A program made the translations under genes and the position numbers. Shown in pieces: positions 9,513 through 18,063 of a stretch of 64,000 nt of DNA. This DNA comes from Phenylobacterium sp. (lineage in GTDB: Bacteria; Pseudomonadota; Alphaproteobacteria; Caulobacterales; Caulobacteraceae), in contig NZ_JAUSBZ010000121.1 of NCBI RefSeq assembly GCF_030651755.1, forward strand, positions 1 to 64,000. The letters run 5' to 3'. How positions within the stretch are numbered: position 1 is the first letter of the stretch; the number at the start of each line of letters is the position of its first letter. A model generated the notes under the pieces. The model did not search any database. It saw nothing but the letters and a program-made list of their open reading frames with translations, and was not told where the DNA came from.

Positions 9513-10358
9513 TCAGTGAGCCAGGAAGACGGGCGCTGGCGGCGCCTCCAACATGCTGCGGGTTGCGCCGCCGAGGATAAACTCCCGAGCGCGTGACTGA
9601 CCAAAGGCGCCCATGACCAGGAGGTCGGCCTCGGCACGGAGGACCACATGGTCGAGCACGGATCCGATCTTGGCGCCTGCGGAGTCAAACTCCTGGACCT
9701 CAGCCCTGACCCCATGGCGTTCCAGGTGGCGGAGGAGGTCCGATCCAGCGCCTGAGCGAGCACTGGCCTTCTCGTTGGTCACCGTCAAGACCACGACCTT
9801 ACGCGCTGAAGCCAGGGCAGGCATGGCGGCGGCCACAGCCGCGGCGGCTGAACGGCTGTTGTCCCAGGCGACCACCACCGTACCCAAACCTTGCTCGAAC
9901 CGGGGCCCGTCAGGGCGGAAAATGACGACCGGCCGGCCAGATGAAAAGATCATCGCCTCGGCCACCCCCTGATAGGTCGCCGCCTCCCGACCATAGGGAA
10001 TGACACACAGGTCGCGGGTTCGGGCTACACGGGCGGTCAGTTCCGGAATTTCAAAGACTTCAGCCTGGGGCGATAGCCGGCCGCCGAAGACGCCCAGGGC
10101 CTGGGCCCTGGCTTCGAAGAGGTCGAGCGTCGCCTGGGCGTTTTGGCGGCTGCGCGCCTCCTCGGCCTTGGCCATTTCCCCGAGGCTCAAGGCAAAATCG
10201 GCCAGTCGGTTGGTCTTCAGCGGAATGGAGACCTGCGGAGCCAGCGCCGTGACCTGTGTCCCCAGCGCCCGGCAGAGGGCCAACCCCTGCTCCACAGCCT
10301 GGTCTGGCGTGGGGTCAGGATAGGACTCCAGATGCAGCAGGATATCCTTGAAAGCCAT
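9513..10358 (-). CDS. Universal stress protein (UspA family), two-domain
   Basis: This 281-residue cytoplasmic protein is about twice the length of a single Usp domain. It begins with the typical MAFKDILLHLE and ends with a clear ATP-binding signature GAFGQSRAREFILGGATRS (G-x2-G-x9-G-S/T). The first half is more diverged, as is common in tandem UspA proteins where only one half keeps the nucleotide site. Proteins of this type are linked to stress survival and hypoxia or stationary phase in Proteobacteria. It is convergent with the iron-enzyme gene (17 bases apart) and lies in the same direction as the DUF883-like gene upstream, about 120 bases away. Confidence 0.9.
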   Translation of the reverse strand: MAFKDILLHLESYPDPTPDQAVEQGLALCRALGTQVTALAPQVSIPLKTNRLADFALSLGEMAKAEEARSRQNAQATLDLFEARAQALGVFGGRLSPQAEVFEIPELTARVARTRDLCVIPYGREAATYQGVAEAMIFSSGRPVVIFRPDGPRFEQGLGTVVVAWDNSRSAAAAVAAAMPALASARKVVVLTVTNEKASARSGAGSDLLRHLERHGVRAEVQEFDSAGAKIGSVLDHVVLRAEADLLVMGAFGQSRAREFILGGATRSMLEAPPAPVFLAH

Positions 10359-10481
10359 GGCTAGTCTCCAGTCCGGACAACGACCGCCCCCGCCCCTGAG
10401 CCCGCGCGGGTCAGGAGACGGAGGCGCTTAGATTGAGCAAGGCCCGGACCCGGCCAAGGGCGATCGGGCGATTCCGCGGGC

Positions 10482-10808
10482 CTAGCCCTTCTTGCGACGC
10501 TCAGCGACCAACAGGCTGATCAACAGCGCCGCGGCGGTCAAGGCGGCGCCGGCCGAGACGATGGGGTGATCCTTAACCTCATGGACCGCCTTTTCAGCCA
10601 GGGCCTTGGCGGGCTTGGCCTTTTCCGAAAGCGCATCAGCGGCCTTGCGAACCGCGACAGCCGCCTTGGCGATCGCTTCTTCGCTTTCGTCCGACAGACT
10701 CTCGGCCGCAGATCGAAGGGCGCGGGCGACGTCTTCCAGGGTCTCGTCGATGTTCTCCCGCAGGTCTTTGACGTCTTCGCGGAGGTCTTTGCTGATGGAC
10801 TTCGACAT
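10482..10808 (-). CDS. DUF883/ElaB-YqjD-like membrane-anchored helical protein
   Basis: The start is chosen at ATG 10808 (MSKSISKDLREDVKDLREN), with AGGAG about 7 bases upstream, rather than the longer frame in the ORF track. The 108-residue product is almost entirely charged amphipathic helix (heptad-like ADALSEKAKPAKALAEKAV). It ends in a glycine/alanine-rich hydrophobic segment (AALTAAALLISLLVA) and a basic tail ERRKKG. This is the layout of the ElaB/YqjD/DUF883 family, which anchors in the inner membrane by its C-terminus and, in E. coli YqjD, associates with ribosomes in stationary phase. The neighbouring universal stress gene fits a stress or stationary-phase role. Function here is inferred from architecture only. 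Confidence 0.75.
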   Translation of the reverse strand: MSKSISKDLREDVKDLRENIDETLEDVARALRSAAESLSDESEEAIAKAAVAVRKAADALSEKAKPAKALAEKAVHEVKDHPIVSAGAALTAAALLISLLVAERRKKG

Positions 10809-10984
10809 GGGGCGGCTCCTTGGGGTTGCGCACCGCACCTGGCGCGCTTTCCGCGGGCGACGCCTTGACCAGCATCAAACCACCGCAGCCTCAGTCCAAG
10901 CTCAAGCTTGAGCCAGATCAAGGATGCCCTCCCCGACCAGGCGCATCACGCCGCCACGGTCCTACCGTCAATTAGGGGATAGTC

Positions 10985-11632
10985 ATGAAAACCACCGCCG
11001 CCCTCCTCGCCGCGGGCCTCGCCCTCACCCTCGCCGGGGCGGCCCAGGCTCAAGAGTTCCAGCCCAAGACCGCCGGGACCAAGATGCTCAACGTCCGGGT
11101 CACCACCGTCGATCCGGAAGCCGGCGATTCCATCACCACCCTGGCCGGCGCCCCGACGGGCCTGCGCGCCGAGGTGAACGCCGATGTGATGCCGACCATC
11201 GGGCTGAGCTACTTCTTCACCGACAATCTCGCCGTCGAGGTGATCGCCGGGACCACCAAGCACACGGTCACCGCCAAGGGTCCGGGCGCCGACGTGAAGG
11301 TCAAGGAGACCTGGGTCCTCCCCCCGGTGGTCTCCCTGCAATACCACTTCGCCCCAGCCGCCAAGGTCAGCCCCTACGTGGGCGCGGGCGTGAACTACAT
11401 GATCTTCTACAGCGGCTCGGACAAGAACGGCTTCGACCTGGACATCGACAACGGCTTCGGCTTCGCCCTGCAGGCCGGCGTGGACGTGGCGGTCAGCGGC
11501 CCATGGAGCGCCAATCTCGACGTGAAGAAGGTGTTCTTCGAGACCGACGCCACCGACAACCGCAATGGCCTGAAGTCCACGGTGAAGCTGGACCCCTGGG
11601 TCGTCTCGGCGGGTTTCGGCTACAAGTTCTAA
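10985..11632 (+). CDS. ompW: OmpW-family outer membrane protein
   Basis: The 215-residue protein has a signal peptide (MKTTAALLAAGLALTLAGAAQAQ, cleavage likely after AQA) and an 8-strand beta-barrel pattern. Its sequences are typical of OmpW: VTTVDPEAG early on, TIGLSYFFTDNLAVEVIAG, then a C-terminal strand ending in the aromatic signature GFGYKF for Bam-dependent insertion. OmpW proteins form small hydrophobic-channel porins in the outer membrane. A GC-rich hairpin followed by T residues lies 29 bases after the stop. About 175 bases upstream separate it from the divergent DUF883-like gene. Confidence 0.93.
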   Translation: MKTTAALLAAGLALTLAGAAQAQEFQPKTAGTKMLNVRVTTVDPEAGDSITTLAGAPTGLRAEVNADVMPTIGLSYFFTDNLAVEVIAGTTKHTVTAKGPGADVKVKETWVLPPVVSLQYHFAPAAKVSPYVGAGVNYMIFYSGSDKNGFDLDIDNGFGFALQAGVDVAVSGPWSANLDVKKVFFETDATDNRNGLKSTVKLDPWVVSAGFGYKF

Positions 11633-11660
11633 GCCGCGTTTGAAACGCAGACTGAAGAGA

Positions 11661-11688
11661 GGCCCCGGCTTAACCGCCGGGGCCTTTT
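11661..11688 (+). terminator. Rho-independent terminator after ompW
   Basis: A perfect 9-base stem GGCCCCGGC / GCCGGGGCC with a 6-base loop is followed by TTTT and then CATTTT. It lies between the ompW stop and the ackA stop, which face each other. The plus-strand T run fits ompW. The stem could also slow transcription from ackA, but there is no clear T run in that direction. Confidence 0.85.
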
Positions 11689-11693
11689 CATTT

Positions 11694-12869
11694 TCAGGCG
11701 CCCTGCAGGAGGGCCCTGGCGGCGCGAGCGATGACGATCTGCTCGTCCGTCGGCAGGACCAGCGCCTGGAGGCGGCTGGCGGGCGTGGTGATCGTCTCCG
11801 CTCCCGCCAGATTGGCCTCAGCGTCCAGCTCGGCGCCTAGCCAGGCGCAGGCCTTCAGCACACCAGCGCGGATCTCTGCGGCGTTCTCGCCGACGCCGGC
11901 GGTGAAGACCAGACGGTCAACCCCGCCCAGGACTGCCGCCAGGCCGCCGATCTCCCGCGACAGGCGGTAGACGAACAGGTCCAGCGCCTCTCGGGCCTCT
12001 GGCCGGCCGCTGGCCTGCAGCACGCGAACATCGCCGCTCTCGCCAGAGACGCCCAGGAGGCCAGATCGCCGATAGAGAAGGTCGGTCAGATCGGACGACG
12101 ACATCCCCTTGGCCTCCATCAGATAGAGCAGGACGCCGGGATCAAGCGCCCCGGAACGGGTGGCCATGGGCGGGCCGTCCAGGGCGGAGAAGCCCATGGT
12201 GGTGGCCAGGCTCTGGCCCTCGGCCAGGGCGCAGAGGGACACCCCGCTGCCCAGATGGGCGACGATGACCCGCCCGCCGCAGGTCGGTCCGAACCGCTCC
12301 CGCAGGGCGCCGGCTATGAAATCGTAGGACAGGCCATGAAAGCCGTAGGCCAGCACGCCCTCGTCGGTGAGCCGGCGCGGCAGGGCGTAGAGGCGAGCCA
12401 GCCGGGGCTGAGCGGCATGGAAGGCGGTGTCGAAGCAGCCGACCTGCGCCGCGTTGGGAAAGCGGTCCCGGGCGGCGCGGACGGCGGCGAGATTGAACGG
12501 CTGATGCAGGGGCGCCAGGGGCGACAGCGCCTCAAGGCGATGGAGGGTCTCGTCATCCAGGCGGACGGGCGCGCGAAAAGCCAGGCCCCCGTGAACGATG
12601 CGGTGGCCGATGGCCGCGGGCGCGCTCACCCCGCCCTCCCCCGCCAGCCAGTCGAGGGCGCAGGCGAGCGCGTCGGCAAGCCCGCCGGCCGCCTGGGGCC
12701 AATCGGCCTCAGCCAGGATCGCCCCGTCCACGCCGGTCACCCGGAACTGCGGCCGATCGGGCAGGCCTGACACCGCGCCGGTCATCTGCAGGACCAGCCC
12801 GTCGCGCCCACCGTCATAGACCGCGAACTTGAGGCTGGACGAACCCGCGTTCAGAACCAGGATCTGCAT
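11694..12869 (-). CDS. ackA: Acetate kinase
   Basis: Acetate kinase interconverts acetyl phosphate plus ADP and acetate plus ATP. The 391-residue protein shows the family motifs in order: VLNAGSSSLKFAVYD at the N-terminus, GHRIVHGG, FDTAFHA, YGFHGLSYDF and AHLGSGVSLCA, then MATRSGALDPG and a C-terminal FTAGVGENAAEIR. Length matches the family (about 400). It sits 11 bases downstream of the phosphotransacetylase gene on the minus strand, making the usual Pta-AckA pair for acetyl-CoA overflow or substrate-level ATP production. The next locus encodes beta-oxidation, which makes acetyl-CoA. Confidence 0.96.
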   Translation of the reverse strand: MQILVLNAGSSSLKFAVYDGGRDGLVLQMTGAVSGLPDRPQFRVTGVDGAILAEADWPQAAGGLADALACALDWLAGEGGVSAPAAIGHRIVHGGLAFRAPVRLDDETLHRLEALSPLAPLHQPFNLAAVRAARDRFPNAAQVGCFDTAFHAAQPRLARLYALPRRLTDEGVLAYGFHGLSYDFIAGALRERFGPTCGGRVIVAHLGSGVSLCALAEGQSLATTMGFSALDGPPMATRSGALDPGVLLYLMEAKGMSSSDLTDLLYRRSGLLGVSGESGDVRVLQASGRPEAREALDLFVYRLSREIGGLAAVLGGVDRLVFTAGVGENAAEIRAGVLKACAWLGAELDAEANLAGAETITTPASRLQALVLPTDEQIVIARAARALLQGA

Positions 12870-12880
12870 GCCCGCGTCCC

Positions 12881-13837
12881 CTAGCGGGAGGGCGGCTTGA
12901 GGCGGCCGGCCTTGGCCACCAGCAGGGCGACGGCGCAGGAGGCCAGACGCGAGAGCACCCCGTCGGAGCGGCTGGTGAGCATGATCGGGACCCGAGCCCC
13001 CATCACGATGCCCGCCGACTGCGCCCGCGCCAGATAGAAGAGCTGCTTGGCCAGCATGTTGGCGGACTCGATGTCCGGCGCCAGCAAAATGTCAGCATCG
13101 CCAGCCACCTCGGAGACGATGTGCTTTTGCTCAGCGGCCTCCCGGGAGATGGCGTTGTCGAAAGCCAGTGGCCCATCCAGCAAGCCCCCGACGATCTGAC
13201 CCCGATCGGCCATCTTGCACAGGGCGGCGGCGTCGAGGGTGGCGACCATCTTCGGATTGACCGTCTCCACCGCCGCCAGGATGGCCACCTTGGGCCGCCC
13301 GACCCCCATGGCCCGGGCGCAGTCGATGGCGTTCTGGACGATGTCGCGCTTGGTGGTGAGGTCCGGGGCGATATTGATCGCCGCATCGGTGACCAGCAGC
13401 GGCTTTGGATAGGTGGGGACATCCAGGATGAAGACGTGACTCATCCGCCGTTCGGTGCGCAGGCCGCATTCCTTGACCACCACCGCTTCCAGAAGCTCGT
13501 CGGTGTGCAGAGCGCCCTTCATCACGGCCTCCGCCTCGCCCCGGCCGGCCATCAGACAGGCAAGGGCGGCGGCGGCGTGACTGTGGGGGGCGTCGTGTAG
13601 CTCGAAGCTGCTGATATCAACGCCAGCCGCCTCTGCGGCGGCGCGGATGCGACCTTCTGGTCCCACGAGAATAGGGGTGATGAGCTTGCGCTCAGCCGCC
13701 TCGAAGGCGCCCATGATGGAGAGGTCATCCACGGGATGGACCACCACCGTGCGCACAGGGTCTGGTCGATCCGCCAGGGCCAGCAGGCGCTCCAGCTGCG
13801 AGCCAGGCGCGCCGTCGGTCAGGTTGCTCAGGGTCAA
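12881..13837 (-). CDS. pta: Phosphate acetyltransferase (short Pta/Ptb type)
   Basis: The 318-residue enzyme belongs to the phosphate acetyl/butyryltransferase family and converts acetyl-CoA and phosphate to acetyl phosphate. It begins MTLSNLTDGAPGSQLERLLAL and shows family stretches such as AVMKGALHTDELLEAVV and ADILLAPDIESANMLAKQL. It has no N-terminal DRTGG or MaoC extension, so it is the short form. It is the first gene of a two-gene operon with ackA. Ptb and Pta cannot be separated with certainty from the sequence alone; ackA rather than buk downstream favours acetyl-CoA. Confidence 0.9.
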   Translation of the reverse strand: MTLSNLTDGAPGSQLERLLALADRPDPVRTVVVHPVDDLSIMGAFEAAERKLITPILVGPEGRIRAAAEAAGVDISSFELHDAPHSHAAAALACLMAGRGEAEAVMKGALHTDELLEAVVVKECGLRTERRMSHVFILDVPTYPKPLLVTDAAINIAPDLTTKRDIVQNAIDCARAMGVGRPKVAILAAVETVNPKMVATLDAAALCKMADRGQIVGGLLDGPLAFDNAISREAAEQKHIVSEVAGDADILLAPDIESANMLAKQLFYLARAQSAGIVMGARVPIMLTSRSDGVLSRLASCAVALLVAKAGRLKPPSR

Positions 13838-13901
13838 GGGGAAACTCCGTCAGTGGCGAGGTCGCAGCCTGTCACGGGCGATGGCCGCCGCCCACCCCGG
13901 G

Positions 13902-14357
13902 TCATCCCTTAGAGGACTTGTCCTGATAGCCGAGGTCCTGGAGATCAGCATCGCTCAGCCGCTCGGCTTCAAGCCCAGCAGGATCGGCACGTGGGGTGTC
14001 GGGGGCGGCCTGCATGTCGCCGGCGTCGATCAGCGGCGCCTCGCTCTCAGCCCGACCCGGGCCGCCGCCGTCCTGGGCGGCGTCGAACACAGGCCGATCA
14101 CCGTCCCTGGCGAGACCATCCTGTTCGTCACGGCCCAACGCGACGATCTCGTCGTCCGTCAAATCCTCAGCGAACTGGGCCTCATCGTCGTCGGAGTCAC
14201 CGATGGCCGCCGTCTCGTCGCGCACCTGCGCCATCTCCTCGAAGGTGCGCATCTCGGCGGGCGGAATGTCGTCGCCCGCGCCGACGGTGTTGTCCTCGTC
14301 AAAGACCTCAGCCTGGTCCTGCGGTTCGAAATCCGGCTGCTCGGGAATGGGGGGCAT
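13902..14357 (-). CDS. Highly acidic protein of unknown function
   Basis: The 151-residue product is extremely rich in Asp and Glu (AEVFDEDNTVGAGDD, GDSDDDEAQFAEDLTDDE) with several Pro and Ala. It has no signal peptide, membrane segment or cysteine, and is probably largely disordered. ATG 14357 has a TGGAGA ribosome site about 6 bases upstream, which supports it as a real gene rather than a shadow. It diverges from the beta-oxidation operon (162 bases between starts). Similar acidic Caulobacteraceae proteins of unknown role exist to my recollection, but no family name can be given with confidence. It could be a charged linker or DNA-mimic-like protein; that is speculation. Confidence 0.6.
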   Translation of the reverse strand: MPPIPEQPDFEPQDQAEVFDEDNTVGAGDDIPPAEMRTFEEMAQVRDETAAIGDSDDDEAQFAEDLTDDEIVALGRDEQDGLARDGDRPVFDAAQDGGGPGRAESEAPLIDAGDMQAAPDTPRADPAGLEAERLSDADLQDLGYQDKSSKG

Positions 14358-14519
14358 GGGAATCTCCAGGGGCTATGGGCGTTCATCTGAGAACACCTGG
14401 CCCCGATCTCCGTTCGCTTTGAACCGCAGTTTTTCCGCCCTTGGGCTGCCGGCGATCACGGCGAACCTAAGCGGCCCTGGCGCGTTGGCCTTGCTGAACC
14501 CGAACCAGGAAGGTGTTGC

Positions 14520-16772
14520 ATGGACAGGTCCGCCCTGCGCCGCGACTTTGTCACGCGGCCGATCTATCACATGGCCAAGGGCGTCCTGCCCGAGATGTCC
14601 GACACCGAAGCCGAAGCCATCGCCGCCGGCGACGTCTGGTGGGACGCCGACCTCTTTTCCGGCGATCCGGACTGGCAGGCCATGCTGGATATTCCCGCAG
14701 CCAAGCTGACCGAGGCCGAGCGCGCCTTCATCGACGGCCCCGTCGACCAGCTCTGCGCCATGCTGGACGACTGGAAGATCAACTGGGAGGACCGTGACCT
14801 TCCGCCCGAGGCCTGGGACTTCATCAAGCGCGAGCGCTTCTTTGGGATGATCATTCCCGAGGAATATGGCGGCCTGGGCTTCAGCCCCTACGCCCATTCC
14901 GAAGTGGTGCGGAAAATCTCCACCCGCTCGGTGGCCGCCGCAGTCACGGTGATGGTGCCCAACTCGCTCGGCCCCGGCGAACTGCTGATGAAGTTCGGCA
15001 CGGACGATCAGAAGTCCTTCTGGCTGCCGCGGCTGGCCGATGGCCGCGACATCCCCGCCTTTGGCCTGACCAGCGCCGAGGCCGGCTCCGACGCCACGGC
15101 CATGACCGACACCGGCGTGGTCTGCGAAGGCGAGTACAAGGGCCAGAAGGTGCTGGGCCTGAAGCTGAACTGGGCCAAACGCTACATCACGCTTGGCCCT
15201 ATCGCCACGGTTCTCGGGCTGGCGGTGAAGGTCAAGGACCCCGACGGGCTGCTGGGCGGCGAGGAGGACCTGGGCATCACCGTGATCCTGGCGCCCACCG
15301 ACACGCCCGGGATCGAGATCGGCCGACGGCATATTCCGGCCATGCAGGCCTTCCAGAACGGCCCCAATTCCGGCCACGACGTCTTCCTGCCCATGGATGC
15401 GATCCTTGGCGGGCAGGACCAGATCGGCAAGGGCTGGATGATGCTGAATGCGGCGCTCGCCGCCGGGCGTGGCATCTCCCTGCCCTCCTTGTCGGCCGCG
15501 GGCGCGGCCATGGCGGCGCGCACCACCGGCGCCTATTCGAGGGTCCGCACCCAGTTCCGCATTCCCATCGGCGAGTTCGACGGCGTGCAGGAGCGTCTGG
15601 GGCGCATCGCCGCCAACGCCTATCTGCTGGACGCCGCCCGCCGGTTCACCTGCGCCGGCCTGGCGCTCGGCCACCATCCGTCGGTGGTCTCGGCGATCAT
15701 GAAGAACAGCGCCACCGAGCGCATGCGCATCAGCGCCAACGACGCCATGGACGTCCATGCCGGCAAGGCTGTGATCGATGGCCCGAAGAACTACCTTGGG
15801 ACCTTTTACCGTTCCGTGCCGGTGGGGATCACGGTGGAGGGCGCCAACATCCTCACCCGCAGCCTGATCGTCTTCGGCCAGGGCGCCATCCGCGCCCACC
15901 CCTTCATCCTCAAGGAGATGGAGGCCCTGGCCGACGAGGATACGCAGCGAGGGCTGGCCGCCTTTGACGTCACCGTCTGGGCCCATGCCGGCCACATACT
16001 GCGCACCGCCAAGAACGCCTTCATCCGCTCCTGGAGCGACGGGCTGCTGGGTCCCGCGCCGGAGACCGGTCCAACCAAGCGCTATTACCGCAAGCTCAGC
16101 CGCTATGCGGCCAGCTTTGCGCTGGCCTCCGACGCGGCCCTCCTGACCATGGGCGGCTCTCTGAAGCGCAAGGAGATGCTATCGGCCCGCTTTGGCGACA
16201 TCCTGGCCGAGCTCTATCTGCTCAGCGCCACCCTGAAGCGCTGGGAGGAGGATGGCCGCCAGGAGGCGGACCTGCCGCTGGTCGAATGGATCATGCAGGA
16301 CGGCTTCCTGACCATCGAGCGCCGCATGAAGGAAATACTCGACAACTTCCCCAACCAGCCGGTCGCCTGGCTGCTCGGCCTGTTCGTCCTGCCCTTCGGG
16401 ATCATCCGCCGCGGCCCCAGCGACCGGATCACCCGCGCCTGCGCCCGGCTGATCATGGAGCCGTCGGCGACCCGCGACCGCCTCACTGAGGGCGTCTATC
16501 TGGGCGTCGGCGATGACGCCGTGGCCGAGCTGGAACATGCCCTGGATCTTGTGGTCTCCACCGAACCGATCCGCGACCGTATGAAGAAGCTGCGGGTCCG
16601 CGACCCGGCCGCCGCCCTCGACCAGGGGCTGATCAGCCGCGATGACCACGACAAGCTGGCCGAGGTGGCCATTGCCGTCGCCAAAGTCGTCGCCGTGGAT
16701 GACTTTTCGCCCGAAGAGATCACCGGCAAGGCGACGCCAGCCGAGCAGGTGCGCGTCGAGGCGGCAGAATGA
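14520..16772 (+). CDS. fadE: Acyl-CoA dehydrogenase (long FadE type)
   Basis: The first gene of a four-gene beta-oxidation operon encodes a 750-residue FAD enzyme that makes the trans-2-enoyl-CoA. It is the long proteobacterial FadE form with a C-terminal extension (DUF1974-like; from about residue 470) beyond the core dehydrogenase. Core features include FFGMIIPEEYGGLGFSPYAHSE, FGLTSAEAGSDATAMTDTG for FAD/substrate contacts, and GFDVT-like AAFDVTVWAHAGHILRTAKN later. The start ATG follows AGGAAGG at a good spacing. The stop overlaps the thiolase start by 4 bases, showing co-translation. Confidence 0.94.
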   Translation: MDRSALRRDFVTRPIYHMAKGVLPEMSDTEAEAIAAGDVWWDADLFSGDPDWQAMLDIPAAKLTEAERAFIDGPVDQLCAMLDDWKINWEDRDLPPEAWDFIKRERFFGMIIPEEYGGLGFSPYAHSEVVRKISTRSVAAAVTVMVPNSLGPGELLMKFGTDDQKSFWLPRLADGRDIPAFGLTSAEAGSDATAMTDTGVVCEGEYKGQKVLGLKLNWAKRYITLGPIATVLGLAVKVKDPDGLLGGEEDLGITVILAPTDTPGIEIGRRHIPAMQAFQNGPNSGHDVFLPMDAILGGQDQIGKGWMMLNAALAAGRGISLPSLSAAGAAMAARTTGAYSRVRTQFRIPIGEFDGVQERLGRIAANAYLLDAARRFTCAGLALGHHPSVVSAIMKNSATERMRISANDAMDVHAGKAVIDGPKNYLGTFYRSVPVGITVEGANILTRSLIVFGQGAIRAHPFILKEMEALADEDTQRGLAAFDVTVWAHAGHILRTAKNAFIRSWSDGLLGPAPETGPTKRYYRKLSRYAASFALASDAALLTMGGSLKRKEMLSARFGDILAELYLLSATLKRWEEDGRQEADLPLVEWIMQDGFLTIERRMKEILDNFPNQPVAWLLGLFVLPFGIIRRGPSDRITRACARLIMEPSATRDRLTEGVYLGVGDDAVAELEHALDLVVSTEPIRDRMKKLRVRDPAAALDQGLISRDDHDKLAEVAIAVAKVVAVDDFSPEEITGKATPAEQVRVEAAE

Positions 16773-18052
16773 GCCGGCCGGTCTATATCGTAGACGGCGC
16801 CCGTACCCCGTTCATCAAGGCCCGCGGGCGGCCCGGCCCTTTCACCCCGGTGGATCTGGCCGTCCAGTGCGGCCGCCCCCTGCTGCTTCGTCAGCCGTTT
16901 GCGCCGAGCGCCTTCGACCAGGTCATCCTGGGCTGCGTGAACGTGGTGGCCGATGAGATGAACCCGGCGCGGGTGGCGGCCCTGCGGCTGGGCATGGGCG
17001 AGGCCATGGTCGCCTTCACCGTGCAGATCAATTGCGGCTCGGGCATGCAGTCGATCGACACCGCCTTCCGCTACATCCAGCAGGGGACGGCGGACCTGAT
17101 CCTGGCCGGCGGCGCGGAATCCTTAAGCCATGCGCCCCTGGTCCTGAACCATGACGCCACCGAATGGTTCGCCGAGCTGAACGGCGCCCGAAACCCCATG
17201 GCCCGGGCCAAGGCGGCTATAGGCTTCCGGCCAGATTTCCTTAGTCCCGTCATCGGCCTGGAACGCGGCCTGACCGATCCGATCACCGACCTGAACATGG
17301 GCCAGACCGCCGAAATCCTGGCGCAGATGTTCGACATCTCCCGTCATGAGGCGGACGTCTATGCGTCCGAAAGCCAACTCCGCTCCGCCCGCGCCCACAC
17401 CGAGGGCTGGTTCAAGGGCGAGCTGGAGCCCGCCTTCGCACCGGACGGCGAGCTCTATGACCGCGACGATGGGGTGCGGGCGGATTCCAGCCCCGACAAG
17501 CTGGCCAAGCTGAAGCCCGCCTTCGAGCCGCCGTTCGGCAAGGTGACGGCGGGAAACAGTTCGCAGATCACCGATGGCGCGACCTGGGTGGTGCTGGCCT
17601 CGGAGGCCGCGGTCAAGGACCACGGCCTGGAGCCCCTGGCTGAAATCGTCGATAGCCGCTGGGCCGCGCTGGATCCGAAGATCATGGGGCTTGGTCCGGT
17701 GATGTCGGCGACCGAACTGCTGCGCGCCCACGACATGACCCTGGCTGACGTGCCGATCTGGGAGATCAACGAGGCCTTCGCCGCCCAGGTCCTGGCCTGT
17801 CTGGCGGCCTGGCAGGACGACGACGTCCGACGCCAAGTCCTCGGTCTGGACGGCGACTTCGGTCAGATCGACCGGGAGCGGCTGAACGTCGATGGCGGCG
17901 CCATCGGCATGGGCCATCCGGTGGGCGCCAGCGGGGCGCGCATCGTCCTGCACCTGGCCAACGCCATGAAACGCCTGTCCCAGCCCCGGGGCGTCGCCAC
18001 CGAATGCATCGGCGGCGGCCAGGGCGGCGCCATGCTGCTCCAAGCGGTCTGA
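16769..18052 (+). CDS. Acetyl-CoA acyltransferase (3-ketoacyl-CoA thiolase)
   Basis: The 427-residue thiolase cleaves 3-ketoacyl-CoA to acetyl-CoA and a shortened acyl-CoA. The acyl-enzyme Cys is in QINCGSGMQS (about residue 92), the active-site His in GMGHPVGASGARI, and the second Cys in ECIGGGQGGAML near the C-terminus; NEAFAAQ is also present. Length and motifs fit the FadI/FadA type. It starts with ATG overlapping the fadE stop by 4 bases. The following fadB gene begins 11 bases after its stop with a strong GAAGGAGA ribosome site. Confidence 0.94.
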   Translation: MSRPVYIVDGARTPFIKARGRPGPFTPVDLAVQCGRPLLLRQPFAPSAFDQVILGCVNVVADEMNPARVAALRLGMGEAMVAFTVQINCGSGMQSIDTAFRYIQQGTADLILAGGAESLSHAPLVLNHDATEWFAELNGARNPMARAKAAIGFRPDFLSPVIGLERGLTDPITDLNMGQTAEILAQMFDISRHEADVYASESQLRSARAHTEGWFKGELEPAFAPDGELYDRDDGVRADSSPDKLAKLKPAFEPPFGKVTAGNSSQITDGATWVVLASEAAVKDHGLEPLAEIVDSRWAALDPKIMGLGPVMSATELLRAHDMTLADVPIWEINEAFAAQVLACLAAWQDDDVRRQVLGLDGDFGQIDRERLNVDGGAIGMGHPVGASGARIVLHLANAMKRLSQPRGVATECIGGGQGGAMLLQAV

Positions 18053-18063
18053 AGGAGACATCG

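Noticed and set aside
14373-15995. 540-residue minus ORF opposite fadE
   Set aside because: It is a GC-rich shadow of the acyl-CoA dehydrogenase, with His/Gly/Gln-rich low-complexity content and no recognisable domain.
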